Below, piece after piece: positions 9,695 to 17,455 of a stretch of 64,000 nt of DNA. This stretch comes from Bacteroidetes bacterium HLUCCA01 (GTDB taxonomy: Bacteria > Bacteroidota > Rhodothermia > Balneolales > HLUCCA01): contig LIHN01000001.1 of the NCBI GenBank assembly GCA_001314545.1, positions 836,180 to 900,179 of the forward strand, in the 5' to 3' direction. The notes beneath the pieces were generated by a model. The model was not told where the DNA came from. It ran no database searches and was given only the letters and a program-made list of their open reading frames with translations. The translations under genes were made by a program, and so were the position numbers. How positions within the stretch are numbered: position 1 is the stretch's first letter; the number at the start of each line of letters is the position of its first letter.

Positions 9695-10996
9695 ATGATA
9701 CAAAAACTTAGTCTGCTGCTGCTGACCGTGCTGATGGGCACTGGTCTGGCCACGGCGCAGGAACGTCCCGTGGCCTTCACCGGGGCCACGGTCTACCCCA
9801 TCAGCTCCCCTCCCATTGAAAACGGCGTGGTGGTAGTGCACAACGGTGTCATCACGGCCGTAGGCGACGCCGGCACCCGCATCCCGTCCGATGCCGAGCG
9901 TGTAGATGCCACCGGCAAAATCATCATGCCCGGACTGGTTGATACCCACTCGCACATCGGGGGCGGCGACGGTGGTGACGGCACTTCGGCCATCCACCCG
10001 GATGTGCGCATTGTGGATGCCATCGATGTCTACAGCGATACCTTCCGCAAGGCCCGCACCGGCGGTGTAACCACCGTCAACGTCATGCCCGGCAGCGGCC
10101 ACCTGCTCAGCGGTCAGACCGTGTACCTCAAGCTGCGCGAGGCCAGCACCATCTATGACATGCTCTTCGACACCGATATCACCAACGGGATGACCGGCGG
10201 CATCAAGATGGCCAACGGAACCAACTCCCTGCGCAGCGCTCCCTTCCCGGGAACCCGCTCGCGCAGTGCGGCCATGATGCGCGACCTGTTCGTGCGGGCC
10301 CAGCATTACCAGCAGCAGGTAGCCCGTGCCGGGGGTGATCCGGACAAAATGCCCACGCGCGACTTGCAGATGGAAGCCATGGTGGAAGTCCTGGAAGGTC
10401 GACGCATGGTCCATTACCACACCCATCGCCATGACGACATCCTCACCATCCTCCGGCTCAAAGAAGAATTCGGTTTTCGCGTGGTGCTCCATCACGTAAG
10501 TGAAGCCTGGCGGGTGGCCGATGAGATCGCCGAGGCCGGCGTGGGCAGCTCCATTATTCTGCTCGATTCCCCCGGCGGGAAGCTGGAAGCCATGAATATT
10601 CGCATGGAAAACGGCAAAGCCCTGGAAGATGTCGGCGCCGATGTAGCCTTCCACACCGATGATAGTATTACCGATTCCCGCCTGTTCCTGCGCATGGCGG
10701 CCTTTGGCGTACGCGCAGGGATGTCGCGCGAGAAGGCGCTGGAAGCCCTCACCATTGCCGGGGCGCGCATGCTGGACATGGAAGACCGGGTGGGTTCGCT
10801 GGATCGGGGCAAAGATGCCGACCTGATCATCCTCAGCGGCGATCCCTTCAGTGTGTACACCTTCGTGGAGCAGACCTGGATTGAAGGCATCAAGGTGTAC
10901 GACCGCGCCGAGCCCGACCAGCGGGTGTTCAACACCGGCGGATGGGAAGTCTTCCGCGGCGAGTTTTTTGATCACTACAGCACCGATGCCAACTAA
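9695..10996 (+). CDS. Amidohydrolase family protein (metal ligands intact)
   Basis: An exported 433-residue metal-dependent hydrolase of the imidazolonepropionase/dipeptidase-like branch. A signal peptide ends near AQE (21-23). The small beta domain leads to DTHSH with His85 and His87, the first metal ligands. Further candidate ligands are the His cluster HYHTHRHDD, the HH of VVLHHVSEA, and the Asp pair in FHTDDS. The C-terminal GKDADLIILSGDP strand closes the composite domain. It lies 44 bases after an S9 peptidase, suggesting hydrolysis of N-acyl or cyclic peptide products in the periplasm. The substrate is unknown. No clear Shine-Dalgarno is present. Confidence 0.88.
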   Translation: MIQKLSLLLLTVLMGTGLATAQERPVAFTGATVYPISSPPIENGVVVVHNGVITAVGDAGTRIPSDAERVDATGKIIMPGLVDTHSHIGGGDGGDGTSAIHPDVRIVDAIDVYSDTFRKARTGGVTTVNVMPGSGHLLSGQTVYLKLREASTIYDMLFDTDITNGMTGGIKMANGTNSLRSAPFPGTRSRSAAMMRDLFVRAQHYQQQVARAGGDPDKMPTRDLQMEAMVEVLEGRRMVHYHTHRHDDILTILRLKEEFGFRVVLHHVSEAWRVADEIAEAGVGSSIILLDSPGGKLEAMNIRMENGKALEDVGADVAFHTDDSITDSRLFLRMAAFGVRAGMSREKALEALTIAGARMLDMEDRVGSLDRGKDADLIILSGDPFSVYTFVEQTWIEGIKVYDRAEPDQRVFNTGGWEVFRGEFFDHYSTDAN

Positions 10997-11008
10997 AGGA
11001 GTATGTTC

Positions 11009-12403
11009 ATGAATACATCGAAATCATTTTCTTCAAACCGCGGCGGTGCAAACAGTGACGCGCGGTCCGGGGCTGGTTCAGCCCAAAGCACATGTTCACA
11101 TTTTGTGATGTTCGGTTCACCTGTAACCGGAACGAAGTCCCGTTTTTCACAGCGCAGCTTCCGGGCTGCCGGGGTGCCTGCGGGTCTGCTCAGCACCCTG
11201 ATGCTGGTCGCGATGCTGCTGTTTTCGGGGGTCGATGACGTCCGTGCCCAGACCTATGCCATACAGGGCGACATCGTCTACACCATGGCCGGCGACCCCA
11301 TCACCAACGGCGTCGTGCTGGTAAGCGACGGGAAAATCGACCGGGTGGGTCCGGCCAACGCGGTGCGTATCCCTTCCGGCGTAGACATAGTACAGGCTCG
11401 GATCGTCACCCCGGGGTTCATCGATGCGCACTCGGTAGTGGGACTGGCCGGCGCGCTGAATTCCCCGCACGATCAGGATCAGCTCGAGCGGTCGAATCCG
11501 TTTCAGCCGGAGCTGCGGGCCATTGATGCCTACAACGCCCGGGAGCATCTGGTGGTGTATGTGAGCGATCAGGGCATTACCACCCTGCACACGGGTCACG
11601 GTCCGGGTGCCATTGCCAGCGGACAGACCATGATTGTCAAGACCAGCGGCGAAACCGTAAACGAAGCGCTGGTCGACTCCGTGACCATGGTGGCGTTCAC
11701 CCTCGGTCCGTCGGTGAGCCGGAATTACAGTCAGGTAGGCTCGCGTTCGCGCACCATCGCCATGCTTCGGGCGGAATTTATCAAAGCCCAGGAGTACAAG
11801 AGCAAGGTCGACCAGGCCGGGGGGGATCCGGCGAAGATGCCGGCCCGGAACCTGAAAATGGAGACCATGATGGCCGTGCTGAACGGGGAGATCCGCGCTA
11901 TGATCACCGCCCAGCAGGTCACTGAAATCCTGGCCGCGCTGCGACTTCAGGAAGAATTCGGGTTCGACCTCGTGCTGGATGGGGCGGCCGAAGCCTACCT
12001 GGTGCTCGACCAGATCAAAGCCGCCGGCGTTCCGGTGCTGCTGCATCCTCCGATGGTCCGCACTACCGGTGAGACGGTGAATGCCAGCTGGGAGACCGCT
12101 GCCGAATTGCACGAAGCCGGGATTCCCTTCGCGTTTCAGGCGGGTTTCGAAGGCTATGTGCCCAAGACGCGCATTGTGCATTACGAAGCCGCCATCGCCA
12201 TAGCCAATGGTCTGCCCTACCTGGCCGGACTGGAAGCCATCACCATCGGCTCGGCCCGAATTCTGGGCATTGACGATCGCGTGGGCTCGCTGGAGCGGGG
12301 CAAGGATGCGGATATTGCCCTGTTCAACGGCGACCCGTTCGAGTTTCTGACCAGCACCACCGGGGTGATGATCAACGGACAGTGGGTGGTAGAGCCGGAG
12401 TAA
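11009..12403 (+). CDS. Amidohydrolase-like protein lacking metal ligands
   Basis: A 464-residue paralogue of the preceding enzyme. The ATG at 11009 was chosen over 11003 because AAAGGAG ends 7 bases before it. The N-terminus is unusually long (about 50 residues) before a hydrophobic signal segment ending near VRAQ. The fold is kept from start (GDIVYTMAG) to end (GKDADIALFNGDP), but the metal ligands are gone: HSH is HSV, the HTHRH cluster is ITAQQV, LHH is LDG, and HTDD is QAGF. It is therefore probably a non-catalytic partner or a binding protein. Twelve bases separate it from its active neighbour, implying co-expression. Confidence 0.85.
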   Translation: MNTSKSFSSNRGGANSDARSGAGSAQSTCSHFVMFGSPVTGTKSRFSQRSFRAAGVPAGLLSTLMLVAMLLFSGVDDVRAQTYAIQGDIVYTMAGDPITNGVVLVSDGKIDRVGPANAVRIPSGVDIVQARIVTPGFIDAHSVVGLAGALNSPHDQDQLERSNPFQPELRAIDAYNAREHLVVYVSDQGITTLHTGHGPGAIASGQTMIVKTSGETVNEALVDSVTMVAFTLGPSVSRNYSQVGSRSRTIAMLRAEFIKAQEYKSKVDQAGGDPAKMPARNLKMETMMAVLNGEIRAMITAQQVTEILAALRLQEEFGFDLVLDGAAEAYLVLDQIKAAGVPVLLHPPMVRTTGETVNASWETAAELHEAGIPFAFQAGFEGYVPKTRIVHYEAAIAIANGLPYLAGLEAITIGSARILGIDDRVGSLERGKDADIALFNGDPFEFLTSTTGVMINGQWVVEPE

Positions 12404-12443
12404 GCGGTTCAAATCGACCGCGCTTCTGCAGATTTTCGTGGGT

Positions 12444-12492
12444 AGCCTGTCGCTCCAATGCTTTGGTAATGCGTAGCGACAGGCTTTTTTTA
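12444..12492 (+). terminator. Rho-independent terminator after the amidohydrolases
   Basis: AGCCTGTCGCT (12444-12454) pairs perfectly with AGCGACAGGCT (12475-12485), followed by a run of seven T. It ends the S9 peptidase-amidohydrolase operon. Confidence 0.92.
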
Positions 12493-12553
12493 TGGCTGGT
12501 ATTGATCAGTGATGAGTCCGCGGGGCAATCGGGTTGGGATGGGCATAAAACCC

Positions 12554-12594
12554 CGGATTGAGCCAACCATATAACACGGATTGAGCCAGCCATA
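12554..12594. repeat. Two-copy 18-base direct repeat
   Basis: CGGATTGAGCCAACCATA and CGGATTGAGCCAGCCATA begin at 12554 and 12577 (period 23, one mismatch). The second copy abuts the A-run of the minus-strand terminator. Confidence 0.7.
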
Positions 12595-12632
12595 AAAAAA
12601 CCACCCTGCTTTGGCAAGCCGCGGCAGGGTGG
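12594..12632 (-). terminator. Orphan rho-independent terminator (minus strand)
   Basis: CCACCCTGC (12601-12609) pairs with GCAGGGTGG (12624-12632); on the minus strand the stem is followed by seven T (A-run at 12594-12600). On the plus strand no T-run follows, so it acts on minus-strand transcripts only. Confidence 0.85.
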
Positions 12633-12710
12633 CACTTCTCAGGTAGCATTGACAGTTGCAACTAAGCAACTGCACTTTCAATAACTAGTGAAAGTTGTGA
12701 ATCGTTCACA
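12594..12710 (-). ncRNA. Candidate small structured RNA
   Basis: Read on the minus strand, four hairpins follow each other. TGTGAA pairs with TTCACA (12696-12710) and ACTTTC with GAAAGT (12674-12695). CAGTTGC pairs with GCAACTG (12653-12672). The last is a strong terminator at 12594-12632. No minus-strand gene lies upstream to use that terminator, so a short independent transcript is the simplest reading. The 5' end and promoter are not identified. It was compared by eye with tmRNA, SRP RNA, 6S RNA and RNase P, and no hallmark was seen. Confidence 0.4.
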
Positions 12711-12879
12711 TTGAGCGCGATTTTCTTTTCTTCCTTAGGCGATTGCAGGGCATGAAGTTATCGTCGGGCCGGCGATTTGGGCTCCTTTTTTTCTGAAAAA
12801 AGAGGGGTTACAGGAGATGTAAAGCAACAAACTCCCCACCGTCTTTTGCGCATCAACCGGAGGTTTTCAAGACAGTTAC

Positions 12880-12966
12880 CCATATTTTATGACATAAAAA
12901 TCATAAATTTGCCTATATTTTATGACAAAAATGCGCTTTTTTTGCCTATTTTTTATAACATAAAAT
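12880..12966. promoter_or_regulatory. Three phased AT-rich repeats upstream of the ATPase gene
   Basis: Variants of TATTTTATGACATAAA occur in repeats starting at 12880, 12912 and 12945, that is 32 and 33 bases apart or about three helical turns. Each begins with CC(T)AT and contains all or part of the dyad TTTATG-A-CATAAA. The array lies about 80 bases before the ATPase start in sequence much more AT-rich than its surroundings. This looks like a multi-site operator or binding array. Confidence 0.6.
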
Positions 12967-13044
12967 AAAACAACATATTTATAACGCATTGTAATTCAAC
13001 AAATTAAGTAATAATAAAACACACCGACCCGACCCACCGATTTC

Positions 13045-14397
13045 ATGGAAATCCAACGCCACCTTTTACGCTTTCTTACTACATGGAGAACGTCAGCAGA
13101 ACGCAAACCGCTCATTCTGCGCGGAGCCCGGCAGGTTGGAAAAACAACGCTGGTGAACACCTTCGCCCAACAGTATCCCCGCAGCATAACACTCAACCTC
13201 GAACGTACGCAAGACCGTGCATTATTTGCGGCTACCGACGATGTTCGCCTCATCCGCGACAAGCTGTTTCTGGAGCATCAAATACAGCCCGATGAGCAGG
13301 TACTGCTATTCATCGATGAAATCCAGGAGTCGACCGAGGCAATCAAACTGCTCAGGTACTTCTACGAAGACCTTCCGGAGCTCCATGTCATCGCGGCCGG
13401 ATCCCTGCTGGAATTCGCCCTGGGAGCGGTGGCCAATTTCCCGGTCGGAAGAGTTCAGTTCCTGTGGATGCATCCGGTGAATTTCAGTGAATACCTGCTA
13501 ACCAAAAATCCATCCCTGCACAAAGAACTTCAACAAATTCCCGTGCGGGATGCGGCTCATTCCCTGCTTCTGCGTGAATTTCATGCGTACGCTATTGTCG
13601 GGGGGATGCCCGAGGCCGTGAAAAAAATCCTGGTTGACCAGAACATGGCCGGCATCGCATCCGTGTACTACAGTATATGGGAAACCTACAAGGCCGACAT
13701 CCCAAAATACGCCTCCGGCAAAACCGAACGGGAGAACATCGCCCTGATTTTGGATCATGCAGCCGGCTACATCGACCAGCGGGTCCGTTTTGAAAACTTT
13801 GCCAACAGCGGACGAAAATCCCGGGAAATTTCTCAAGCATTTCAGGCGCTGGACCGCGCTAAGGCGATTCAACTCCTGTATCCGGCTACACAAACGGAGC
13901 CTCCCCTCACACCCAACCTGCGCAGATCTCCCCGCCTGCAGTTTCTGGATACCGGTCTGGTTAATCATATCCTGAATATTCAGGGTAACATGCTGATCAT
14001 GGACGACCTCAACGCAGCCTACAAGGGTGCTATTATTCCGCATCTGGTAACCCAGGAACTGCTTTCTACACAAACCATGAGCATCAATAAACCCATGTTT
14101 TGGGTTCGGGAAAAAATCAGCGCATCCGCCGAGGTAGACCTGGTTGTAGTTAGGGGTGGTCTGGCCATACCCGTTGAAATCAAATCCGGTAAAAAAGGGA
14201 CATTACGTTCGCTGCATACCTACATTGAGATGACCCCACATAACCTCGCCATTCGCATGTACGCCGGACCGGTGCGTGTGGAACATCACACGACCAACCT
14301 GAACAGGAAACCATTTATTCTTCTGAATTTACCCTATTATTTAGGCACACAGCTTGAACAATGGGCCGACTGGTTCATCGAATCCTATGCACGTTAA
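13045..14397 (+). CDS. ATP-binding protein, AAA_14 plus DUF4143
   Basis: A 450-residue protein of the AAA-family ATPase group common in Bacteroidota, Chlorobi and archaea. Walker A is GARQVGKTT (Lys33), Walker B is LLFIDEIQES (Asp91, Glu92), and a sensor-1-like region AAGSLLEF follows near residue 120. The C-terminal DUF4143 domain ends with a PD-(D/E)xK-like core: EVDLVV, then a strand with VEIKSGK, suggesting nuclease ancestry. The cellular role of the family is unresolved. It is a single gene, preceded by the phased repeats and followed by a two-copy direct repeat. The AT-rich upstream sequence suggests acquisition by transfer. Confidence 0.9.
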   Translation: MEIQRHLLRFLTTWRTSAERKPLILRGARQVGKTTLVNTFAQQYPRSITLNLERTQDRALFAATDDVRLIRDKLFLEHQIQPDEQVLLFIDEIQESTEAIKLLRYFYEDLPELHVIAAGSLLEFALGAVANFPVGRVQFLWMHPVNFSEYLLTKNPSLHKELQQIPVRDAAHSLLLREFHAYAIVGGMPEAVKKILVDQNMAGIASVYYSIWETYKADIPKYASGKTERENIALILDHAAGYIDQRVRFENFANSGRKSREISQAFQALDRAKAIQLLYPATQTEPPLTPNLRRSPRLQFLDTGLVNHILNIQGNMLIMDDLNAAYKGAIIPHLVTQELLSTQTMSINKPMFWVREKISASAEVDLVVVRGGLAIPVEIKSGKKGTLRSLHTYIEMTPHNLAIRMYAGPVRVEHHTTNLNRKPFILLNLPYYLGTQLEQWADWFIESYAR

Positions 14398-14402
14398 ACT
14401 CA

Positions 14403-14488
14403 GTTCCTGAATCAAAAAAGATGAAATTACTGGATGCATACGTTACTACCTCGTTCCTGAATCAACAAACGATGTGGTACTGGATGCA
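14403..14488. repeat. 36-base direct repeat between ATPase and lipoprotein genes
   Basis: GTTCCTGAATCAA...GATG...TACTGGATGCA occurs at 14403-14438 and 14453-14488, period 50, with a handful of mismatches. It begins 5 bases after the ATPase stop and ends about 50 bases before the next start. Confidence 0.8.
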
Positions 14489-14539
14489 AACAATAATCCC
14501 TACCAATCCAATCGGTTAAATTCAAATCCTTCCTCCCCC

Positions 14540-15394
14540 ATGAAACAATATACTCCCCTGGTACTGGCCGCCGTACTCCTGTTTGCGATCGGCGGATGTT
14601 CCCTGCTGCAGCAAGCCGCCGGAACCGTGCAAATGCCGGAAGTCCGGTACGACTCGATGCAATTCTCCTCGGTGAACTTCGACGGACTGTCGATGAATTT
14701 CGGTTTCGAGGTGGATAATCCGAATCGACTCGCCCTGCGCGCAACGGGGTATGAGTATGCGTTTTCGGTGGAAGGAAGCGAGTTTCTGCAAGGCCGCAGC
14801 GATGCGGGACTGGAGCTGGCGGCCGGGTCGGCCCGGACGGTGCAGATTCCGGTGACAGTGGGATTTCAGGAGCTGTACAACACCGCCGGAGCGCTGGTCC
14901 GACAGGATAGCATCGCCTATGAGGTACGTACGGAATTTGTGTTCGACCTGCCCGTGCTGGGTCGGCGTTCGGTGCCGGCTTCGGCCAGCGGCTACCTGCC
15001 CGTTCCGCGTATGCCCCGCCTCGCCCTGGAAGACATCGCCGTGCGATCCGTCTCCTTTTCCGGCGCCGAAGTGGTGCTGCAGCTGCGCCTGGACAATCCC
15101 AACGCCTTCGGGATGTCGCTTTCAGGACTGGCCTACAACCTGAGTGTGGACGGTAATCAATGGGTCAGCTCGACCCTGCGCGAAACCATTTCCGTGCCGG
15201 CCAAAAGTTCACAAAACGTGAATATTCCGGTCCGACTGGACCTGACCCAACTGGGGCTCTCGGTGTACCGCATGCTCACCGGATCGCAGTCGTTCACCTA
15301 CGAGGTAGACGGCAACGGAATGGTCGACCTCGACCTGCCCTTCTTCCCCTCCACCGAGCTTCCGTTCAACCTCAGCGGCGATTACCGGTTCTGA
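14540..15394 (+). CDS. LEA14-like (WHy domain) lipoprotein
   Basis: A 284-residue lipoprotein. The ATG at 14540 begins a short signal with lipobox IGGC (Cys20); upstream in-frame codons run through the direct repeat and were rejected. Two LEA type 2 / WHy-like beta-sandwich repeats follow, about 35-150 and 160-280, each with the signature of an early D-N-P-N strand (FEVDNPNRLALRA and LRLDNPNAFGMSL). Such proteins sit in the cell envelope; the function of bacterial members is not settled, though desiccation or stress roles are proposed for the domain. It is not obviously in an operon. Confidence 0.82.
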   Translation: MKQYTPLVLAAVLLFAIGGCSLLQQAAGTVQMPEVRYDSMQFSSVNFDGLSMNFGFEVDNPNRLALRATGYEYAFSVEGSEFLQGRSDAGLELAAGSARTVQIPVTVGFQELYNTAGALVRQDSIAYEVRTEFVFDLPVLGRRSVPASASGYLPVPRMPRLALEDIAVRSVSFSGAEVVLQLRLDNPNAFGMSLSGLAYNLSVDGNQWVSSTLRETISVPAKSSQNVNIPVRLDLTQLGLSVYRMLTGSQSFTYEVDGNGMVDLDLPFFPSTELPFNLSGDYRF

Positions 15395-15424
15395 GGCAAG
15401 GGTAAAGCCGGTGCTACAGACCTC

Positions 15425-15454
15425 TTGACATTACTATGATATGTAATTACTTTG
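15425..15454 (+). promoter_or_regulatory. mazEF promoter with embedded dyad operator
   Basis: A perfect -35 TTGACA (15425-15430) is 17 bases from TACTTT (15448-15453). Inside the spacer ATTAC (15430-15434) and GTAAT (15443-15447) form an inverted repeat with an 8-base gap, positioned as expected for autorepression by the antitoxin. The antitoxin ATG follows about 20 bases downstream. Confidence 0.6.
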
Positions 15455-15475
15455 TATGCACATTAATATCCCGTC

Positions 15476-15733
15476 ATGAACACCAAACTCATATCCATCG
15501 GCAATTCCAAGGGCATCCGCATACCCAAAGCCATCCTCGAGCAGGCTGGACTGGAGGACGATATTGTCATGACAGTTGAAGACGGAGGGGTCGTCATTCG
15601 CCCGGCTGCGAATTCCAGGGCAAGCTGGGGTAAGGCCTTTAAAGAAATGGCTGAACATGAGCACGACATCCTCCTGGATGAGGACACAACCCCGTGGCGT
15701 GTAGACGGAGACGATGAGGAATGGCAGTGGTAG
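15476..15733 (+). CDS. mazE: MazE-type antitoxin (SpoVT-AbrB domain)
   Basis: An 85-residue antitoxin. Residues 1-45 form a swapped-hairpin AbrB/MazE DNA-binding domain (IGNSKGIRIPKAILEQAGL, then VVIRP). The acidic tail (DEDTTPW, DGDDEEW) is the usual toxin-neutralising extension. It overlaps the toxin gene by 13 bases, the classic antitoxin-first arrangement, and is preceded by a strong promoter with a dyad in its spacer. Confidence 0.9.
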   Translation: MNTKLISIGNSKGIRIPKAILEQAGLEDDIVMTVEDGGVVIRPAANSRASWGKAFKEMAEHEHDILLDEDTTPWRVDGDDEEWQW

Positions 15734-16065
15734 ACCGGAAAAAGGCGGTACATCGTTACGAGGTCTGGCTGATAGCGCTGGACCCGACTGTGGGCTCCGA
15801 AATGCAGAAAACACGGCCCTGTGTGGTCATTTCACCCGATGAAATGAACGAACACATCCGCACAGTGCTGATTGCTCCGTTAACTTCTTCCGGTAAACGA
15901 TACCCTACCCGCATACCGTTGACGTTTCAGGGCAGGAACGGCGAGATAGCTGTTGACCAGATCCGGACCGTTGACAAGTCGCGGCTCCTCAAACAGGTCG
16001 GGGATATCGACGCCCCGGTCCGGCAACAGCTCCATCGGGTATTGAATGCTATGTTCAGCCCTTGA
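15721..16065 (+). CDS. mazF: MazF/PemK-family endoribonuclease toxin
   Basis: A 114-residue toxin with family motifs: YEVWLIALDPTVGSE at the N-terminus, KTRPCVVIS (the conserved R-P in strand 2), VLIAPLTSS, and the C-terminal VDQIRTVDKSRL helix. MazF enzymes cut single-stranded mRNA at short sequences; the site here cannot be told. Translation is coupled to the antitoxin through the 13-base overlap. The 3' end overlaps the convergent MFS gene by 11 bases. Confidence 0.92.
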   Translation: MAVVDRKKAVHRYEVWLIALDPTVGSEMQKTRPCVVISPDEMNEHIRTVLIAPLTSSGKRYPTRIPLTFQGRNGEIAVDQIRTVDKSRLLKQVGDIDAPVRQQLHRVLNAMFSP

Positions 16066-17455
16066 GCCCGTAAATCCGCGTGGTGTGCAGCACGACCAGT
16101 CCCGCGGCGATGGTGCTGCCGACCGCCAGCTGGGCGAAACTCACCCCGCCATCCAGCAGGAGTCCGAACAGCAGCGGCGCCAGGGCTGTGCTCAGCACCA
16201 TGAACATCGTGAACAGGCTCCGGACCTGCCCGATCCGACCCACCCCGTACATTTCGGCGAGGATGGCATTTTTGAACACCATCCCGCTGCCTGTACTCAT
16301 CCCCGTACCGAACAGAAACACCGCCGCAGCGGGTAATCCGGGCACCAGCGCCAGTCCGAGGATGCCCAGGGCCATGGGAATCAGATGCACCACGAACAGC
16401 GTAGCCGTGTTGTATTTATCAGTCAGCACGCCGCCATACAGTCCGGCAAGGAGTCGGATAAAGCCATAGCCGGCAAACAGATAGGTATACGTGGCAATCG
16501 GCCAGCCGCGCGACTCCGCCATCAGATACTGGTAGAAAAAGAATCCGGTGACGGTAAAACTCAGGTAGAACGAGGGGAGCAGGAGCACATAAAAACGCGA
16601 TTCCTTGAGCATCTGCCAGTAGAAGGCCCGCTTGCCCATGGGGGCTTCGGCCGGTTTTGACGGGGACTGGCCGGTCGGGGCGGAGGCATGATCTGCATTG
16701 TGGGTGACCCCGGCAGCCAGACCGGAAGTTGTACCCGAAACGGGCTTACCGGCCCGGGAGGCGACTTCAGTTAGCCCGGGGGCGATGGGTTTCGTTGTTG
16801 TATCCATGCTGTCCGCCGTGCCTGCATCGCGCTGGTCGTGCTCATCCGACCGGTCCAGCACCGAGGCAATACCCGAGCGCAGCGCGTCCCACCAGGTCCG
16901 GCCCGGCTTCACGGCATCATCCGTGCCCGGCAGCGGCTTGCCGATGCGACCTTTCCCCGGCACATAGTCGAGTCGCTCGACCACAAACAAGGGCATCACC
17001 GCCAGCAGCACCAGGGTGAGTCCGGCGGTGGTCATCGCCCCCACCCGCCAGCCGAACGCGGCAATCACCGCCCCCACCAGAATCGGGAAAATCATCTCGC
17101 CCACCGAGTAGCCGAGGCTGGAAAAGCTCAGGGCTTTGCCGCGATCCCTGCTGAAATACCGCGACATCGTGCTCAGGGAGATGTGGCTGAGCAGGCCTTG
17201 TCCGGCCAGGCGGAGTCCGACCAGCGCCACGAACAGCACGGCCGGGTGCCAGGCCAGGGCCAGGACGACACAGGCCACCGCCAGCAGCAGCGTAGTCTGG
17301 ATGGTAAATGGTCGGATAGGTCGGTCGTCAATCACGTGGCCTACGCGCAGCATGATCACCGAGGAAATGACCGTTGCCAGGGCGTAGTACCCGCCGAAAA
17401 CCGAGTTCGAGAACGCCAGGTCGGCCAGGATGAACGGCACGAACAGGGAGATCAT
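16055..17455 (-). CDS. MFS transporter, start codon uncertain
   Basis: A 466-residue (as annotated from ATG) major facilitator permease with the loop 2-3 region GHVIDDRP and a long hydrophilic loop of about 100 residues between the two six-helix halves (about 195-290). Coding similarity to a first helix (FFFGFLLTFFSSFGQTF) continues upstream of this ATG in the same frame to about position 17520, but that open stretch, back to an in-frame TAA at about 17584, contains no ATG, GTG or TTG. Either an unusual start (ATT at 17518) is used, or a frameshift near the C-runs has separated an upstream ATG. Substrate unknown. Confidence 0.75.
   Translation of the reverse strand: MISLFVPFILADLAFSNSVFGGYYALATVISSVIMLRVGHVIDDRPIRPFTIQTTLLLAVACVVLALAWHPAVLFVALVGLRLAGQGLLSHISLSTMSRYFSRDRGKALSFSSLGYSVGEMIFPILVGAVIAAFGWRVGAMTTAGLTLVLLAVMPLFVVERLDYVPGKGRIGKPLPGTDDAVKPGRTWWDALRSGIASVLDRSDEHDQRDAGTADSMDTTTKPIAPGLTEVASRAGKPVSGTTSGLAAGVTHNADHASAPTGQSPSKPAEAPMGKRAFYWQMLKESRFYVLLLPSFYLSFTVTGFFFYQYLMAESRGWPIATYTYLFAGYGFIRLLAGLYGGVLTDKYNTATLFVVHLIPMALGILGLALVPGLPAAAVFLFGTGMSTGSGMVFKNAILAEMYGVGRIGQVRSLFTMFMVLSTALAPLLFGLLLDGGVSFAQLAVGSTIAAGLVVLHTTRIYGLKG

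Larger units (their letters stand above)
12404..13044. other. Intergenic region of about 640 bases, rich in structure
   Basis: No protein gene is supported here. It contains, in order, a plus-strand terminator, a two-copy direct repeat, a minus-strand terminator preceded by three hairpins, an A/T-rich hairpin around 12781-12805, and a strongly AT-rich stretch with three phased repeats in front of the AAA ATPase. Open frames across the repeats translate them as LPIFYDIK-type units and are artefacts. Confidence 0.7.

Noticed and set aside
12404-12424. T-loop-like GGTTCAAATC after the amidohydrolase stop, suggesting a tRNA
   Set aside because: The flanking bases form a simple hairpin (GCGGT/ACCGC) and do not make a 5-base T-stem with a 7-base loop; no anticodon arm upstream.
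12594-12760. tmRNA on the minus strand (a GTG frame ends with ESAVA then stop before hairpins)
   Set aside because: No tRNA-like acceptor or T-arm was found before the terminator and no paired 5' end, and the tag lacks the usual ALAA ending.
12777-12968. A 63-codon frame with LPIFYDIK repeats
   Set aside because: It is the translation of the phased AT-rich repeats, without a ribosome site or conserved start; the DNA repeat explains it.
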